Assembly: GCF_000427405.1 (NCBI RefSeq)
Contig: NZ_KE386492.1
Span: 1 to 64,000 of the forward strand
Direction of reading: 5' to 3'
Source: Flectobacillus major DSM 103
Lineage (GTDB): Bacteria > Bacteroidota > Bacteroidia > Cytophagales > Spirosomataceae
DNA length: 64,000 nucleotides
The position numbers were made by a program, and so were the translations under genes. Below, in pieces: positions 51,164-61,242 of this stretch. The notes below the pieces were generated by a model, which saw nothing but the letters and a program-made list of their open reading frames with translations, did no database searches and had not been told where the DNA came from. Positions within the stretch are counted from its first letter, which is position 1, and each line of letters opens with the position of its first letter.

Positions 51164-52795
51164 ATGGAAAATAAGTATGTAATCGGTGTAGATTACGGAA
51201 CTGATTCAGTAAGAGCATTAGTTGTAAACACTCAAACAGGAGAAACGCTTGGCACAGCCGTTCATTATTATGCCCGTTGGAAAGAAGGTCTTTTTTGTGA
51301 CCCTTCCATTTCTCAGTTTAGGCAACACCCCCTCGACTACCTAGAAGGACTCGAAAACTCAATCAAAGGAGCATTAGTTGGATTGAGCAACGAAGTAAAA
51401 CAAAATGTAGTGGGGATTTCGGTAGATACCACTGGCTCAACGCCTGTTGCTGTCGATGAAAACGGTACTCCGCTAGCTCTTTTGCCAGAGTTTGCAGAAA
51501 ATCCGAACGGCATGTTTATTCTTTGGAAAGACCATACTGCCAACGCCGAAGCCGAAGAAATCAATACATTGGCTCATCATTGGGATACCGATTTTACCAA
51601 ATATGTAGGTGGGATTTATTCGTCTGAATGGTTTTGGGCAAAAATTCTTCGTACTCTTCGTGTAGATGAGCAAGTAAGAGAAAAGGCGTTTTCTTGGGTT
51701 GAACATTGCGACTGGGTATCGGCAGTGTTGACGGGCAATACCAATCCATTGGCACTTCACAGAAGTCGCTGTGCGGCAGGTCATAAAGCCCTTTGGCACG
51801 ACGAATTTGAAGGTCTTCCTTCAGAAGAGTTTTTACAAAAACTTGACCCACTTTTATCAGGGCTTCGCAATCGCCTTTTCAAAGATACCTACACTGCCGA
51901 CCATGCAATGGGTACTATTTCGGCTGAATGGGCCGAAAAACTGGGTATTTCTACCAATACTATAATTGGGGTCGGAGCATTTGACTGCCACATGGGAGCC
52001 GTTGGAGCAGATATTCAGCCTTATTCGTTGTGTAAAGTAATTGGTACTTCTACTTGCGATATGCTTGTAGCACCCAACGAAGAAATCGGACATTTATTAA
52101 TTCGTGGTATTTGTGGACAAGTAGACGGTTCTATTGTGCCGGGTATGCTGGGTATGGAAGCTGGACAATCAGCTTTTGGTGATATTTACGCATGGTTTCA
52201 GAAGGTGATAGTATCGCCTGTAAGAGCTTTATTAGGCCATGAAGCTGCCGAAAAATTGAGTAATGAATTGATTCCTTATTTGTCAGAACAGGCTTCTTTG
52301 CTGCCTATAAAAGAAAGCGATATTGTAGCGATTGACTGGCTCAATGGCCGTCGTACTCCCGATGCTAAGCATACTTTAAAAGGGGGTATAGTGGGGCTTA
52401 ATTTGGGTAGCGATGCTATCAAAATTTTCAAAGCTTTGGTAGAAGCTACTGCTTTTGGAGCAAGAGCTATTTCTGACCGTTTCCAACAAGAAGGTGTACC
52501 TATCAAAGAGGTAATTGCTATTGGTGGGGTAGCCAAAAAATCGCCATTTGTTATGCAAACCCTTGCCGATGTGCTGAATATGCCTATCAAAGTAGCTAGT
52601 TCAGACCAAGCTTGTGCATTGGGTGCGGCCATTTGTGCAGCGGTAGCAGCGGGTATTTATCCAGATTTTGCTTCGGCACAAAAAGTAATGGCTTCGGGTT
52701 TTGATGCTACTTATACACCACGTCCCGAGGTAGTTCCAGTATACGAAATATTGTATCAAAAATATATTCGTTTAGGTAATTTTATCGAAAACTAG
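51164..52795 (+). CDS. araB: Ribulokinase
   Basis: A 543-residue FGGY-family kinase that phosphorylates L-ribulose to L-ribulose 5-phosphate. The start is the ATG at 51164 (MENKYVIGVDYGTDSVRALV), giving the normal AraB N-terminus with the phosphate-1 loop. Other matching parts: GISVDTTGSTPVAVDENG, the substrate-region HCDWVSAVLTG, IGTSTCDMLVAP, and the adenosine loop IAIGGVAKKSPFVMQTLADVLNMPI. Length is close to the E. coli enzyme. It is followed by araA in the same direction. Confidence 0.97.
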   Translation: MENKYVIGVDYGTDSVRALVVNTQTGETLGTAVHYYARWKEGLFCDPSISQFRQHPLDYLEGLENSIKGALVGLSNEVKQNVVGISVDTTGSTPVAVDENGTPLALLPEFAENPNGMFILWKDHTANAEAEEINTLAHHWDTDFTKYVGGIYSSEWFWAKILRTLRVDEQVREKAFSWVEHCDWVSAVLTGNTNPLALHRSRCAAGHKALWHDEFEGLPSEEFLQKLDPLLSGLRNRLFKDTYTADHAMGTISAEWAEKLGISTNTIIGVGAFDCHMGAVGADIQPYSLCKVIGTSTCDMLVAPNEEIGHLLIRGICGQVDGSIVPGMLGMEAGQSAFGDIYAWFQKVIVSPVRALLGHEAAEKLSNELIPYLSEQASLLPIKESDIVAIDWLNGRRTPDAKHTLKGGIVGLNLGSDAIKIFKALVEATAFGARAISDRFQQEGVPIKEVIAIGGVAKKSPFVMQTLADVLNMPIKVASSDQACALGAAICAAVAAGIYPDFASAQKVMASGFDATYTPRPEVVPVYEILYQKYIRLGNFIEN

Positions 52796-52976
52796 CATCG
52801 ACTTAGCATATAGTATTTTTTAAGAATAAAAAATTGATTATTAGGTAGTTGTCGTATTTAAACTTTCATTTTTGTACGACTACCTCCTTAATTAGCATAA
52901 CCCAATATTGTAGCCGAAATAATTTTGGTAGCAAAAGTAAATAACTAATAGATAATTCTATCAAAAACACTTTACA

Positions 52977-54482
52977 ATGAGTAATCTAAAAACATTTGGC
53001 GGTGCTCCGCTTGAAGTATGGTTTGTAACAGGAAGTCAACATTTGTATGGTGAAGAAACGCTTCGCCAAGTAGACGAACATTCAAAGATTATTGCAGAGT
53101 TTTTGCATAACTCCCCGACTATTCCTGTCAATGTGGTATTCAAACCTGTAGTAAAAACACCAGACGAAATCTTTAATATTTGTCAGGAAGCTAACATAAC
53201 CCCAAACTGTATCGGTATTGTAGCTTGGATGCACACGTTTTCGCCAGCAAAAATGTGGATTAGAGGTCTAAACTGCTTGAAAAAGCCATTATTGCATCTG
53301 CACACACAATTTAACCGTGATATTCCTTGGGGAAGTATCGATATGGACTTCATGAACCTCAATCAGTCGGCACATGGCGACCGTGAGTTTGGTTTTATTA
53401 TGTCTCGTATGCGTCTGAACCGCAAAGTAGTAGTAGGCTTTTGGCAACAAGAAGATGTATTACAAAAAATCAGTGTTTGGGCTCGTGTAGCTGCTGCTAA
53501 AAACGAAATGCAAACAATGAAAGTAGTTCGTTTTGGTGACAATATGCGTCAGGTAGCCGTAACTGAAGGCGACAAAGTAGCAGCTGAAATGACTTTTGGA
53601 TTCTCGGTAAATACTCATGGTGTTGGCGATTTGGTAAAAGTTATTAATCAATTTTCAGAAGCCGAAATCAATGCCTTAGTAAAAGAATATGAAGATACAT
53701 ACACATTGATGGACTCATTGAAAGCCAACGGTGCTATGCGTTCTTCATTGATTGAGGCAGCTCGTATCGAACTAGGCTTGAAAGCCTTTTTAGAAGATGG
53801 TGGCTATTCGGCTTATACCAATACTTTTGAAGACTTACACGGTATGCGTCAGCTGCCAGGCATTGCTTCACAAAGAATGATGGCCGCTGGCTATGGTTAT
53901 GGTGGCGAAGGCGACTGGAAAACCTCGGCGATGGTACGTGTCATGAAAGTCATGGCAAGTGGCTTGAAAGGTGGTAACTCGTTTATGGAAGATTATACCT
54001 ATCATTTCGACCCAAGTAATCCTTTGGTATTAGGAGCTCACATGTTAGAGATTTGCCCTTCTATAGCAGCCAATACTCCTTCATGCGAAGTACACCCATT
54101 AGGAATTGGTGGCAAAGAAGACCCTGTTCGTTTGGTATTTAATGGTGCGGCTGGCTCGGCCTTGAACGTATCATTGATAGATATGGGCAACCGCTTCAGA
54201 ATTTTGGTAAACGAAGTAGAAGCTGTCGATGTAGTTGAAGATTTACCAAAACTACCTGTAGCCCGTGTATTATGGAAGCCACAACCTGATATGCAAACAG
54301 GCTGTGCTGCTTGGATTTTGGCAGGTGGTGCTCACCATACAGTATATAGCCAAAACCTAACAACCGAATATATCGAAGATTTTGCGGAATTGTTTGGTGT
54401 TGAATTAGTCGTAATTGACAAAAATACGCAGTTGCGTCAATTGAAAAGTGAACTTCGCTGGAACGAAATTTACTATAAATAA
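52977..54482 (+). CDS. araA: L-arabinose isomerase
   Basis: A 501-residue metal-dependent isomerase converting L-arabinose to L-ribulose, almost exactly the usual family length. Diagnostic text includes [74 protein letters not shown] and GGAHHTVYS. The Mn ligands (Glu in FLEDGG and HGMRQLPG-adjacent regions, His in LGAHMLE and GGAHHT) are present. It acts in the cytoplasm as the first step after uptake. A hairpin separates it from the next gene. Confidence 0.97.
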   Translation: MSNLKTFGGAPLEVWFVTGSQHLYGEETLRQVDEHSKIIAEFLHNSPTIPVNVVFKPVVKTPDEIFNICQEANITPNCIGIVAWMHTFSPAKMWIRGLNCLKKPLLHLHTQFNRDIPWGSIDMDFMNLNQSAHGDREFGFIMSRMRLNRKVVVGFWQQEDVLQKISVWARVAAAKNEMQTMKVVRFGDNMRQVAVTEGDKVAAEMTFGFSVNTHGVGDLVKVINQFSEAEINALVKEYEDTYTLMDSLKANGAMRSSLIEAARIELGLKAFLEDGGYSAYTNTFEDLHGMRQLPGIASQRMMAAGYGYGGEGDWKTSAMVRVMKVMASGLKGGNSFMEDYTYHFDPSNPLVLGAHMLEICPSIAANTPSCEVHPLGIGGKEDPVRLVFNGAAGSALNVSLIDMGNRFRILVNEVEAVDVVEDLPKLPVARVLWKPQPDMQTGCAAWILAGGAHHTVYSQNLTTEYIEDFAELFGVELVVIDKNTQLRQLKSELRWNEIYYK

Positions 54483-54495
54483 CAAACCCTCTTGG

Positions 54496-54527
54496 TGGCT
54501 GTGAGTTTTGAGCAAAACTTACAGCCA
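54496..54527 (+). terminator. Hairpin after araA
   Basis: TGGCTGTGAGTTTT (54496-54509) pairs with AAAACTTACAGCCA (54514-54527) with one G-T wobble and a 4-nt loop. No U tract follows, so it is more likely an mRNA-processing or partial-termination hairpin inside the operon. Confidence 0.55.
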
Positions 54528-54568
54528 TGACTATTTAACAAGCGTAAAATATATCCCAAAAAGCAGTC

Positions 54569-56107
54569 ATGAAAAAAATCATAACCTTAGTTGCTCTTGC
54601 TTGCTTGTCGTTGCAGGGTATTGCCCAAAACGAAGTAACAATCAATGCAGACCAAGCCAAACATCAAATCAATAAGCATATTTACGGCCACTTTGCCGAA
54701 CACCTTGGTGCGTGTATCTATGGAGGCTTGTATGTGGGCGAAAGTAATACCAAAATCCCTCATGTAAATGGCGTACGCAAAGATGTTATTGAAGCTCTCA
54801 AAAAAATGAAAATCCCCAACCTTCGCTGGCCAGGAGGATGTTTTGCTGATACTTATCACTGGAAAGACGGTATCGGGCCAAAAGCTCAGCGTCCGTCTAT
54901 CGTAAATGCGTGGTGGGGTGGTGTTACCGAAGACAATAGCTTTGGAACACACGATTTTTTGAATATGTGCAAAGAACTCGGTACAGAACCTTACTTGGCA
55001 GGAAACGTAGGTAGTGGTACTGTAAAAGAATTGGCCGACTGGGTTCAGTATGTCAACCACAATGGCGTAAGTCCGATGGCTAATTTGCGTAAAGAAAATG
55101 GAGCCGAAAAAGCTTGGGGCGTAAAATACTGGGGCGTAGGTAACGAAGCCTGGGGATGCGGTGGCAATATGCGTGCCGAATACTACGCCAATATTTATCG
55201 CCAGTATGCTACCTTTATGACCAACTGGGACAACGATAGCAAACTTTTCCGTATTGCATCTGGGGCAAACTCAAATGATTTTAATTGGACAGAGGTATTG
55301 ATGAGAGATATTCCACACAATATGTTGGAAGGAATTGCACTACATCATTATTCGGTAATAGACTGGGGCAAAAAAGGGCCAGCAGCTACGTTTACAGAAG
55401 AGCAATATTTCAAAACTATGCAACAGGCGTTGTTTATGGATGAGTTAATCCAAAAACACACTGATATTATGGACAAATATGACCCTAAGAAAAAAGTAGC
55501 ATTGGTCGTCGACGAATGGGGTGGCTGGTATGAAGTAGAACCTAATACCAACCCAGGATTCTTGTATCAGCAAAACACTATGCGTGATGCGATTCTTGCT
55601 GGAGCAACCCTTAATATTTTCCACAAACATGCTGAAAGAGTTCGTATGGCCAACCTGGCTCAGGTTGTCAACGTTTTGCAAGCTGTAGTACTAACCAATG
55701 GTGAAAAAATGATTTTGACACCAACCTATCATGTGCTTGAAATGTACAATGTACATCAAGATGCCACCAACTTGCCTATCGAAATCAAAACGAATAGCTA
55801 TACGTATGGTACCGAAAAATTACCTGCGGTATCGGTTTCGGCATCGAAAGATAAAGCAGGAGTAGTACACATTTCTTTGACCAATGTCGACATCAATAAA
55901 GCTCAAGAAGTGAGTATCAACCTAAAAGGAATTGCTGGAAAATCGGTAACAGGCCGTGTATTGACTTCTGCCAAAGTACAAGACCACAATACTTTTGACC
56001 AACCAGAAAAAGTAAAACCTACTGTTTTCTCAGGGGCTACTCTAACTGGCAGTACGCTCAAAGTAAAACTTCCTGCTACATCGGTAGTAGTATTAGAATT
56101 AAAATAA
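54569..56107 (+). CDS. Alpha-L-arabinofuranosidase, GH51
   Basis: A 512-residue exported GH51 enzyme with a signal peptide (about 1-19, ending LQGIAQ). The barrel begins INKHIYGHFAEHLGACIYGGLYVGE. The acid/base Glu lies in WGVGNEAWGCGGNM and the nucleophile Glu in ALVVDEWGGWYEVE. It lacks the extra binding-like domain of the first GH51 in this window, so the two probably attack different arabinose-containing substrates. Its signal peptide differs from many cytoplasmic GH51 enzymes and suggests periplasmic trimming of imported oligosaccharides. Confidence 0.94.
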   Translation: MKKIITLVALACLSLQGIAQNEVTINADQAKHQINKHIYGHFAEHLGACIYGGLYVGESNTKIPHVNGVRKDVIEALKKMKIPNLRWPGGCFADTYHWKDGIGPKAQRPSIVNAWWGGVTEDNSFGTHDFLNMCKELGTEPYLAGNVGSGTVKELADWVQYVNHNGVSPMANLRKENGAEKAWGVKYWGVGNEAWGCGGNMRAEYYANIYRQYATFMTNWDNDSKLFRIASGANSNDFNWTEVLMRDIPHNMLEGIALHHYSVIDWGKKGPAATFTEEQYFKTMQQALFMDELIQKHTDIMDKYDPKKKVALVVDEWGGWYEVEPNTNPGFLYQQNTMRDAILAGATLNIFHKHAERVRMANLAQVVNVLQAVVLTNGEKMILTPTYHVLEMYNVHQDATNLPIEIKTNSYTYGTEKLPAVSVSASKDKAGVVHISLTNVDINKAQEVSINLKGIAGKSVTGRVLTSAKVQDHNTFDQPEKVKPTVFSGATLTGSTLKVKLPATSVVVLELK

Positions 56108-56112
56108 AAAAG

Positions 56113-56150
56113 ATAGGTTACTGGTAATAGCCTTATTGCTAGTAGCCTAT
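56113..56150 (+). terminator. Hairpin after the second GH51 gene
   Basis: ATAGGTTACTGGTAAT (56113-56128) pairs with ATTGCTAGTAGCCTAT (56135-56150) using three G-T wobbles, followed by TTCTCCC. It lies immediately before araD. Confidence 0.5.
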
Positions 56151-56180
56151 TTCTCCCAAAATATTCAAATACAAATAATC

Positions 56181-56882
56181 ATGAATTATCAATCACTTAA
56201 AGAGGAATGTTTTGAAGCTAATATGCAACTTCCCAAACTTGGATTGGTACTATTTACCTTTGGTAATGTAAGTGCCGTTGACCGTTCGGCAGGTGTTTTT
56301 GCGATTAAGCCAAGTGGTGTTCCTTACGAATTTTTGAAGCCCCAAGATATTGTCATCATGGACTATGATGCCAAAGTTGTAGAAGGTGCAATGCGTCCTT
56401 CTTCCGACACCAAAACGCATGCCTTGCTTTACAAAACTTGGGACGACATAGGTGGCATTACCCATACACATAGTACCTATGCCGTAGCGTGGGCTCAGGC
56501 AGGCTTAGATATTCCTATTTTTGGAACAACTCATGCCGACCACACCCATCAAGATATTCCTTGTGCGGCTGTATTGACCGATGAAATGATTCAGGGTGAT
56601 TATGAATATGAAACGGGAAACCAGATTTTTGATTGCTTTGCAGCCAAAGGCTTATCGCACAAAGAAATGGAAATGGTTTTGTTACAAAATCATGGCCCAT
56701 TTACGTGGGGAAAAAATGCCGAAAAATCGGTTTATAACGCTGCCGTTTTAGAAGAAGTAGCTCGGATGGCGTATCTGACCCTGCAAATTAACCCCGCAAC
56801 ACCACGTATCAAAGATACTTTGCGTATGAAGCATTACGAAAGAAAGCATGGCAAAAATGCTTATTACGGACAAGGATGCTAA
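56181..56882 (+). CDS. araD: L-ribulose-5-phosphate 4-epimerase
   Basis: A 233-residue class II aldolase-fold epimerase making D-xylulose 5-phosphate. The start is the ATG at 56181 (MNYQSLKEECFEANMQLPKLGLV). The zinc ligands are visible in THTHSTYAVAWAQAG and the downstream LQNHGPFTWG. FGNVSAVDRSAGVFAIKPSGVPY and TTHADHTHQDIPC are typical of AraD. Length matches the E. coli enzyme (231). Confidence 0.97.
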   Translation: MNYQSLKEECFEANMQLPKLGLVLFTFGNVSAVDRSAGVFAIKPSGVPYEFLKPQDIVIMDYDAKVVEGAMRPSSDTKTHALLYKTWDDIGGITHTHSTYAVAWAQAGLDIPIFGTTHADHTHQDIPCAAVLTDEMIQGDYEYETGNQIFDCFAAKGLSHKEMEMVLLQNHGPFTWGKNAEKSVYNAAVLEEVARMAYLTLQINPATPRIKDTLRMKHYERKHGKNAYYGQGC

Positions 56883-56894
56883 CCCATAAACCTG

Positions 56895-56936
56895 TGTAGC
56901 TGAGTACTCAAACACTATAATCAATACACTCAGCTA
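56895..56936 (+). terminator. Weak hairpin after araD
   Basis: GTAGCTGAGT and ACTCAGCTAT pair around a loop of about 22 nt, just past the araD stop. No U tract; moderate to weak call, coordinates approximate. Confidence 0.35.
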
Positions 56937-57013
56937 TACATTAAAATCAACTATCACTAAATCCTCCCTTTAGGGCTATTGTTTCGAGCGTATTGCTTAA
57001 ATCTCTATTAACT

Positions 57014-58669
57014 ATGAAATTAGGACTCGAATCCCTCGATTATATCATATTCTTTGTCTATTTTGTCATTGTGGCCTCTTATGGCTTTTGGGTGTACAAA
57101 AACAAAGGCAAACAAACAGCCGACTCAAAAGATTTCTTTTTGGCAGAAGGTTCGCTTACTTGGTGGGCTATTGGTTCATCTATTATTGCTTCTAATATTT
57201 CGGCCGAGCAGTTCATTGGTATGAGTGGGCAAGCTTTTCAATTAGGTATTGCTATTTCGGTATATGAACTTGTAGGTGCATTTTCGCTGATTTTGATTGC
57301 AGTTTTTTTCTTACCAATGTATATCCGCAACAATATTTATACGATGCCTCAGTTTTTGGCACGTCGTTACGACAACCGTATTAGTACCATTATGGCGGTA
57401 TTCTGGTTGTTCTTGTATATTTTGGTGAACCTTACCTCTATTATTTACTTGGGGGCATTGAGCCTCGAAACAATGACAGGCTTTAGCTTCATGGCTTGTG
57501 CTACATTTCTAACAGTATTTGCTATTTTTATTACGCTTGGTGGTATGAAAGTAATTGGATATACCGATGTAATTCAGGTAGTTTGTTTGGTAGTAGGTGG
57601 CTTGGCAACAACTTATCTGGCTCTTGATTTATTGTCAGATAAAGTGGGTACAGGAGCAGGTATTTTTGAAGGACTTTCTTTGGTAAAAGACAAAGCCGAT
57701 AGTCATTTACACATGATTTTTGCCAAAGGACAATACCAAGTCCATGACGGGCAAGGTGGTATGATAGATGCCTACAATCAATTGCCAGGTTTGTTGATGT
57801 TTATTGTGGGTGGACAGTGGATTGTAAACCTCAATTACTTTGGATGCAACCAATATATCACACAAAGAGCTTTGGGAGCCGACTTAAAAACAGCTCGTTC
57901 GGGTTTGTTATTTGCCTCGTTCCTCAAAATGCTCATGCCTATTATTGTGGTATTACCGGGTTTGGCAGCTTATGTACTTTTCCAAGAAAATGCCGATTTA
58001 GCTATCGTTGAAGGTATCAAAGAAGGGGGTATTGTAAAACCTGACAACGCCTATCCTGTATTGTTAAATATTTTGCCTACGGGCTTGAAAGGAATGGCTT
58101 TTGCTGCTTTAACAGCTGCTATTGTAGCTTCATTGGCTGGAAAAGCCAATAGTATTTCGACCATCTATGTATTAGATATTCATAAGAAATTCTTTGCTCC
58201 AGACCTCAGCGAAAAACGAATGGTATGGTTAGGTCGAGTTTCTATTGTAGTATCATTTGTTATTGCTTTGGCGATTAGCCCATTGTTAAAAAATTTGGGA
58301 CAAGGCTTTCAGTATATTCAAGAATACACAGGCTTTATTTCTCCGGGTATCTTAGCGATTTTCTTATTAGGGTTTTTCTGGAAAAAAGCTACAGCTAATG
58401 GTGCTTTGGCTGCAACAGTACTAAGTATTCCATTGTCGGCATTACTCAAAGTACAAATACCAGATATGCCTTTCTTGAATAGAATGGGTACAGTATTCTG
58501 GATTTGTGCAGTAGTTGTTGTATTGATTAGTCTTATTGAAGGCAAAGGAAAAGATAGTGAAAAAGCATTTACTGTTGATAGTTCATGGTTTAAAACCAAT
58601 TCTTCTTTCCGAGTTGGTGCAATATTGGTAACTTTAGTAGTATTGGCTATTTATACCATTTTCTGGTAA
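57014..58669 (+). CDS. Sodium/solute symporter (SSS family), probable arabinose importer
   Basis: A 551-residue polytopic inner-membrane protein with about 14 hydrophobic segments. The start is the ATG at 57014 (MKLGLESLDYIIFFVYFVIV). The SGLT-type motif SNISAEQFIGMSGQAFQLGIAISVYELVGAF and ALTAAIVASLAGKANSISTIYVLDI fit sodium/sugar members such as vSGLT. Its place directly after araD makes arabinose, or a short arabino-oligosaccharide, the probable substrate. Confidence 0.92.
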   Translation: MKLGLESLDYIIFFVYFVIVASYGFWVYKNKGKQTADSKDFFLAEGSLTWWAIGSSIIASNISAEQFIGMSGQAFQLGIAISVYELVGAFSLILIAVFFLPMYIRNNIYTMPQFLARRYDNRISTIMAVFWLFLYILVNLTSIIYLGALSLETMTGFSFMACATFLTVFAIFITLGGMKVIGYTDVIQVVCLVVGGLATTYLALDLLSDKVGTGAGIFEGLSLVKDKADSHLHMIFAKGQYQVHDGQGGMIDAYNQLPGLLMFIVGGQWIVNLNYFGCNQYITQRALGADLKTARSGLLFASFLKMLMPIIVVLPGLAAYVLFQENADLAIVEGIKEGGIVKPDNAYPVLLNILPTGLKGMAFAALTAAIVASLAGKANSISTIYVLDIHKKFFAPDLSEKRMVWLGRVSIVVSFVIALAISPLLKNLGQGFQYIQEYTGFISPGILAIFLLGFFWKKATANGALAATVLSIPLSALLKVQIPDMPFLNRMGTVFWICAVVVVLISLIEGKGKDSEKAFTVDSSWFKTNSSFRVGAILVTLVVLAIYTIFW

Positions 58670-58734
58670 AATACACTCATTAAAAGCTGATAATCAACAC
58701 TATTTAATATTTTTCTAAAAAATTGAGCCTATGT

Positions 58735-58770
58735 CCTATTAGAGTATACATTAATTTGTACTCTAATAGG
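58735..58770 (+). terminator. Perfect 12-bp hairpin after the symporter gene
   Basis: CCTATTAGAGTA (58735-58746) and TACTCTAATAGG (58759-58770) are exact complements with a 12-nt loop, located 65 bp past the stop. AATATTTC follows, so termination efficiency is uncertain. Confidence 0.6.
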
Positions 58771-58825
58771 AATATTTCAAAGGCTTACCAATAGTATTTC
58801 TTACGATAGTAAAACGTTTTTGAAT

Positions 58826-59764
58826 ATGTTTTTGAAAAAAAGAATTGGATTACTCCTCTGTTTACAACTTTTATCTATTGGACTACTAGCTCAGAAAAAG
58901 GTCTATATGTTTTCCTATTTTAAAGGTAATGGCGAAGATGGCCTACATCTAGCCTACAGTAATGATGGGCTATCGTGGAAAGCCCTCAAAGGAGATAGTT
59001 CTTTCTTGACTCCTACGGTTAGCAAAGATAAGCTCATGCGTGACCCTTGTATTTTGAAGGGGCCAGATGGCTATTTTTACATGGTATGGACAGTTTCTTG
59101 GAACGACCGTGGTATTGGGTATGCTCGCTCAAAAGACCTTATCCATTGGTCAGAACAGCAGTTTATTCCAGTAATGGCCAACGAGCCCACGGCTCTCAAC
59201 TGCTGGGCTCCCGAAATTAATTATAATAACCAAACCAAAGAGTATTTTATTTATTGGGCCACTACCATTCCCGACCGATTTAAAAACGATGGGCAAAAAG
59301 GTGACGGTAAATACAATCATAGAATGTACTCGGTAACAACAAAGGATTTTAAATCATTTAGTAGCACCAAGCTTTTCTATGACCCTGGCTTTAATGTAAT
59401 TGATGCTACAATTATTAAAGCTGGTAAAAAATATGTAATGTTTTTGAAAGACGAAACCAAAGAACCCGTTCAGAAAAACTTAAAAGTAGCTCTTAGCCAG
59501 CAGTTATCCACGGGGTTCTCTCCTGCTTCTGAGCCAATTTTAGGCTTAAACTGGATAGAAGGCCCCACTGCTACCAAGGTAGGAAACAACTGGGTGGTAT
59601 ATTTTGACCAATATACTCGCCACAAAATGGGTGCTGTAAGTTCGCCTGATTTAAAAAATTGGACGGATATTTCTGACCAAATAACTTTTCCCAATGGAAC
59701 AAGACATGGTACAGTTTTTACTATTACTCAAAAGGAGTTTCAAAAGTTAAAGCAATTTGACTAA
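58826..59764 (+). CDS. GH43-like glycoside hydrolase, secreted
   Basis: A 312-residue exported protein of the five-bladed-propeller GH43-like group. The start is the ATG at 58826; a TTG two codons earlier is less likely. A signal peptide (about 1-22, ending LLAQ) precedes blades containing LMRDPCILKGPDGYFYMVWT, NCWAPEINYN and NWIEGPTATKVGNNWVVYFD, where the Asp, a second Asp-position Glu and the general-acid Glu would be expected. It may act on arabinan or arabinoxylan side chains. The HAD gene overlaps its end region by frame only. Confidence 0.8.
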   Translation: MFLKKRIGLLLCLQLLSIGLLAQKKVYMFSYFKGNGEDGLHLAYSNDGLSWKALKGDSSFLTPTVSKDKLMRDPCILKGPDGYFYMVWTVSWNDRGIGYARSKDLIHWSEQQFIPVMANEPTALNCWAPEINYNNQTKEYFIYWATTIPDRFKNDGQKGDGKYNHRMYSVTTKDFKSFSSTKLFYDPGFNVIDATIIKAGKKYVMFLKDETKEPVQKNLKVALSQQLSTGFSPASEPILGLNWIEGPTATKVGNNWVVYFDQYTRHKMGAVSSPDLKNWTDISDQITFPNGTRHGTVFTITQKEFQKLKQFD

Positions 59765-59795
59765 GCTAAATCCCCAATTATCAAAATCCATAAAT

Positions 59796-60452
59796 ATGCA
59801 AAAAGCATTGATATTTGACATGGACGGAACTATGGTGGACAACATGATGGTTCATCACCGTGCTTGGCAAAAAAAGCTGGCCGAAATCGGATTAGTACTG
59901 TCATTGGAGGAAGTAATAGCTACCTGTCATGGCAAAAACGATGAAATTCTACAACGTATTTTTGGTGACAAATATACCTTTGAAGAACGTGACCGTATTT
60001 CGTCTGAAAAAGAAGCGATTTACCGAGAAGTTTTTTTGCCAGAACTCAAATTGATTGATGGACTACCAGAGTTGCTTGAAGAAGCATACAAAGCGGGTAT
60101 TCCGATGGGCATTGGTACAGCAGCTCGTTCCGAAAATGTAGATTATGTATTGGATAACCTCCAAATACGTCATTATTTTCAGGCCATCGTTTGCGACAAA
60201 GATGTAGAGCTTGGCAAACCTAATCCCGCTGTGTTTTTTAAAGTAGCCGATTTACTCCATACCAATTATACTGATTGCTTGGTGTTTGAAGATTCACCAA
60301 CAGGAGCAAAAACAGCACTAAATGCGGGCATGAAAGCCGTGATTATTACCACAACACATACCCAAGAAGAATTTGACCAGTACCCAAATATTATATTATG
60401 TACCCCAAATTATGTTTCCTTTAATCTGTTTTCAACCTTAGAACAACGCTAA
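59796..60452 (+). CDS. HAD-superfamily sugar phosphatase / beta-phosphoglucomutase-like
   Basis: A 218-residue HAD-family protein starting at the ATG at 59796 ([17 protein letters not shown]). Motif I DMDGT, motif II Thr in GIGTAARSE, and motif [18 protein letters not shown] are present with the four-helix cap of the beta-phosphoglucomutase/YniC group. It may dephosphorylate sugar phosphates that build up during arabinose use; the exact activity is not decided by sequence. It starts 31 bp after the GH43-like gene and is 2 bp from the transaldolase gene. Confidence 0.88.
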   Translation: MQKALIFDMDGTMVDNMMVHHRAWQKKLAEIGLVLSLEEVIATCHGKNDEILQRIFGDKYTFEERDRISSEKEAIYREVFLPELKLIDGLPELLEEAYKAGIPMGIGTAARSENVDYVLDNLQIRHYFQAIVCDKDVELGKPNPAVFFKVADLLHTNYTDCLVFEDSPTGAKTALNAGMKAVIITTTHTQEEFDQYPNIILCTPNYVSFNLFSTLEQR

Positions 60453-60454
60453 TT

Positions 60455-61111
60455 ATGAAATTTTTTATCGACACCGCCAACCTACAAGAAATCCAAGAGG
60501 CTCAAGACCTTGGGGTACTAGATGGCGTAACTACCAACCCTTCGCTGATGGCAAAAGAAGGCATCAGTGGCAAAGAAAATGTACTTAATCATTACAAAGC
60601 TATCTGCCAAATTGTAGAAGGCGATGTAAGTGCCGAGGTTATTGCTACCGATTACGAGGGTATGATTGCAGAGGGTGAACTTTTGGCTGCCCTCGACCCA
60701 AAAATTGTAGTGAAAATACCGATGATAAAAGACGGTATCAAAGCAATTAAATACTTTTCTGAAAAAGGTATCAAAACCAACTGTACGCTTATCTTCTCGG
60801 CAGGTCAGGCCCTTTTGGCTGCCAAAGCTGGAGCTTCGTATGTATCGCCATTTGTAGGTCGTTTAGATGATATTTCGTTTGATGGCACTGTGCTGATCGA
60901 ACAAATCAGAACGATTTATGATAATTATGGCTTTGAAACCGAAATTCTAGCAGCTTCTATTCGTCATCCTATTCATATTATTAAGTGTGCCGAAATTGGA
61001 GCAGACGTAATGACAGGGCCGTTGAGTGCCATGTTGGCTCTTTTAAAACACCCTCTTACCGACATCGGTTTGGAGAAATTTATGAAAGATATGGCTGGTA
61101 AATGGAACTAA
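60455..61111 (+). CDS. Transaldolase, short (FSA/TalC) type
   Basis: A 218-residue transaldolase-fold protein. [36 protein letters not shown] and the catalytic Schiff-base Lys in [10 protein letters not shown] are diagnostic. The short form includes both true transaldolases and fructose-6-phosphate aldolases; in the Bacteroidota and in a pentose operon, transaldolase activity is more likely. It would move xylulose 5-phosphate carbon from the Ara pathway into glycolytic sugars. Its ATG is 2 bp after the HAD stop codon, so translation is coupled. Confidence 0.92.
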   Translation: MKFFIDTANLQEIQEAQDLGVLDGVTTNPSLMAKEGISGKENVLNHYKAICQIVEGDVSAEVIATDYEGMIAEGELLAALDPKIVVKIPMIKDGIKAIKYFSEKGIKTNCTLIFSAGQALLAAKAGASYVSPFVGRLDDISFDGTVLIEQIRTIYDNYGFETEILAASIRHPIHIIKCAEIGADVMTGPLSAMLALLKHPLTDIGLEKFMKDMAGKWN

Positions 61112-61117
61112 GCACTT

Positions 61118-61165
61118 TATCTTGTGATTGGTAAATAAGCCTTGTTGTTTATCAATCACAAGATA
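61118..61165 (+). terminator. Terminator of the main arabinose transcript
   Basis: TATCTTGTGATTGGTAAA (61118-61135) pairs with TTTATCAATCACAAGATA (61148-61165) over 18 bp with one G-T wobble, followed by ATTTT. It lies 6 bp past the transaldolase stop. Confidence 0.85.
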
Positions 61166-61185
61166 ATTTTGTATAGAACCTAATG

Positions 61186-61213
61186 TTGCTAACAATAGTG
61201 CGTTTTAAATTTG
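61186..61213 (+). promoter_or_regulatory. Promoter of the aldose epimerase gene
   Basis: TTG at 61186-61188 and TAAATTTG at 61206-61213 fit the -33/-7 pattern, with a 17-bp spacer that is slightly short. It lies between the terminator and the ATG at 61243, making the epimerase gene a separate unit. No AraR-like palindrome is visible here. Confidence 0.5.
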
Positions 61214-61242
61214 TTACCTAAAATACGTTTACTCAACTAACT

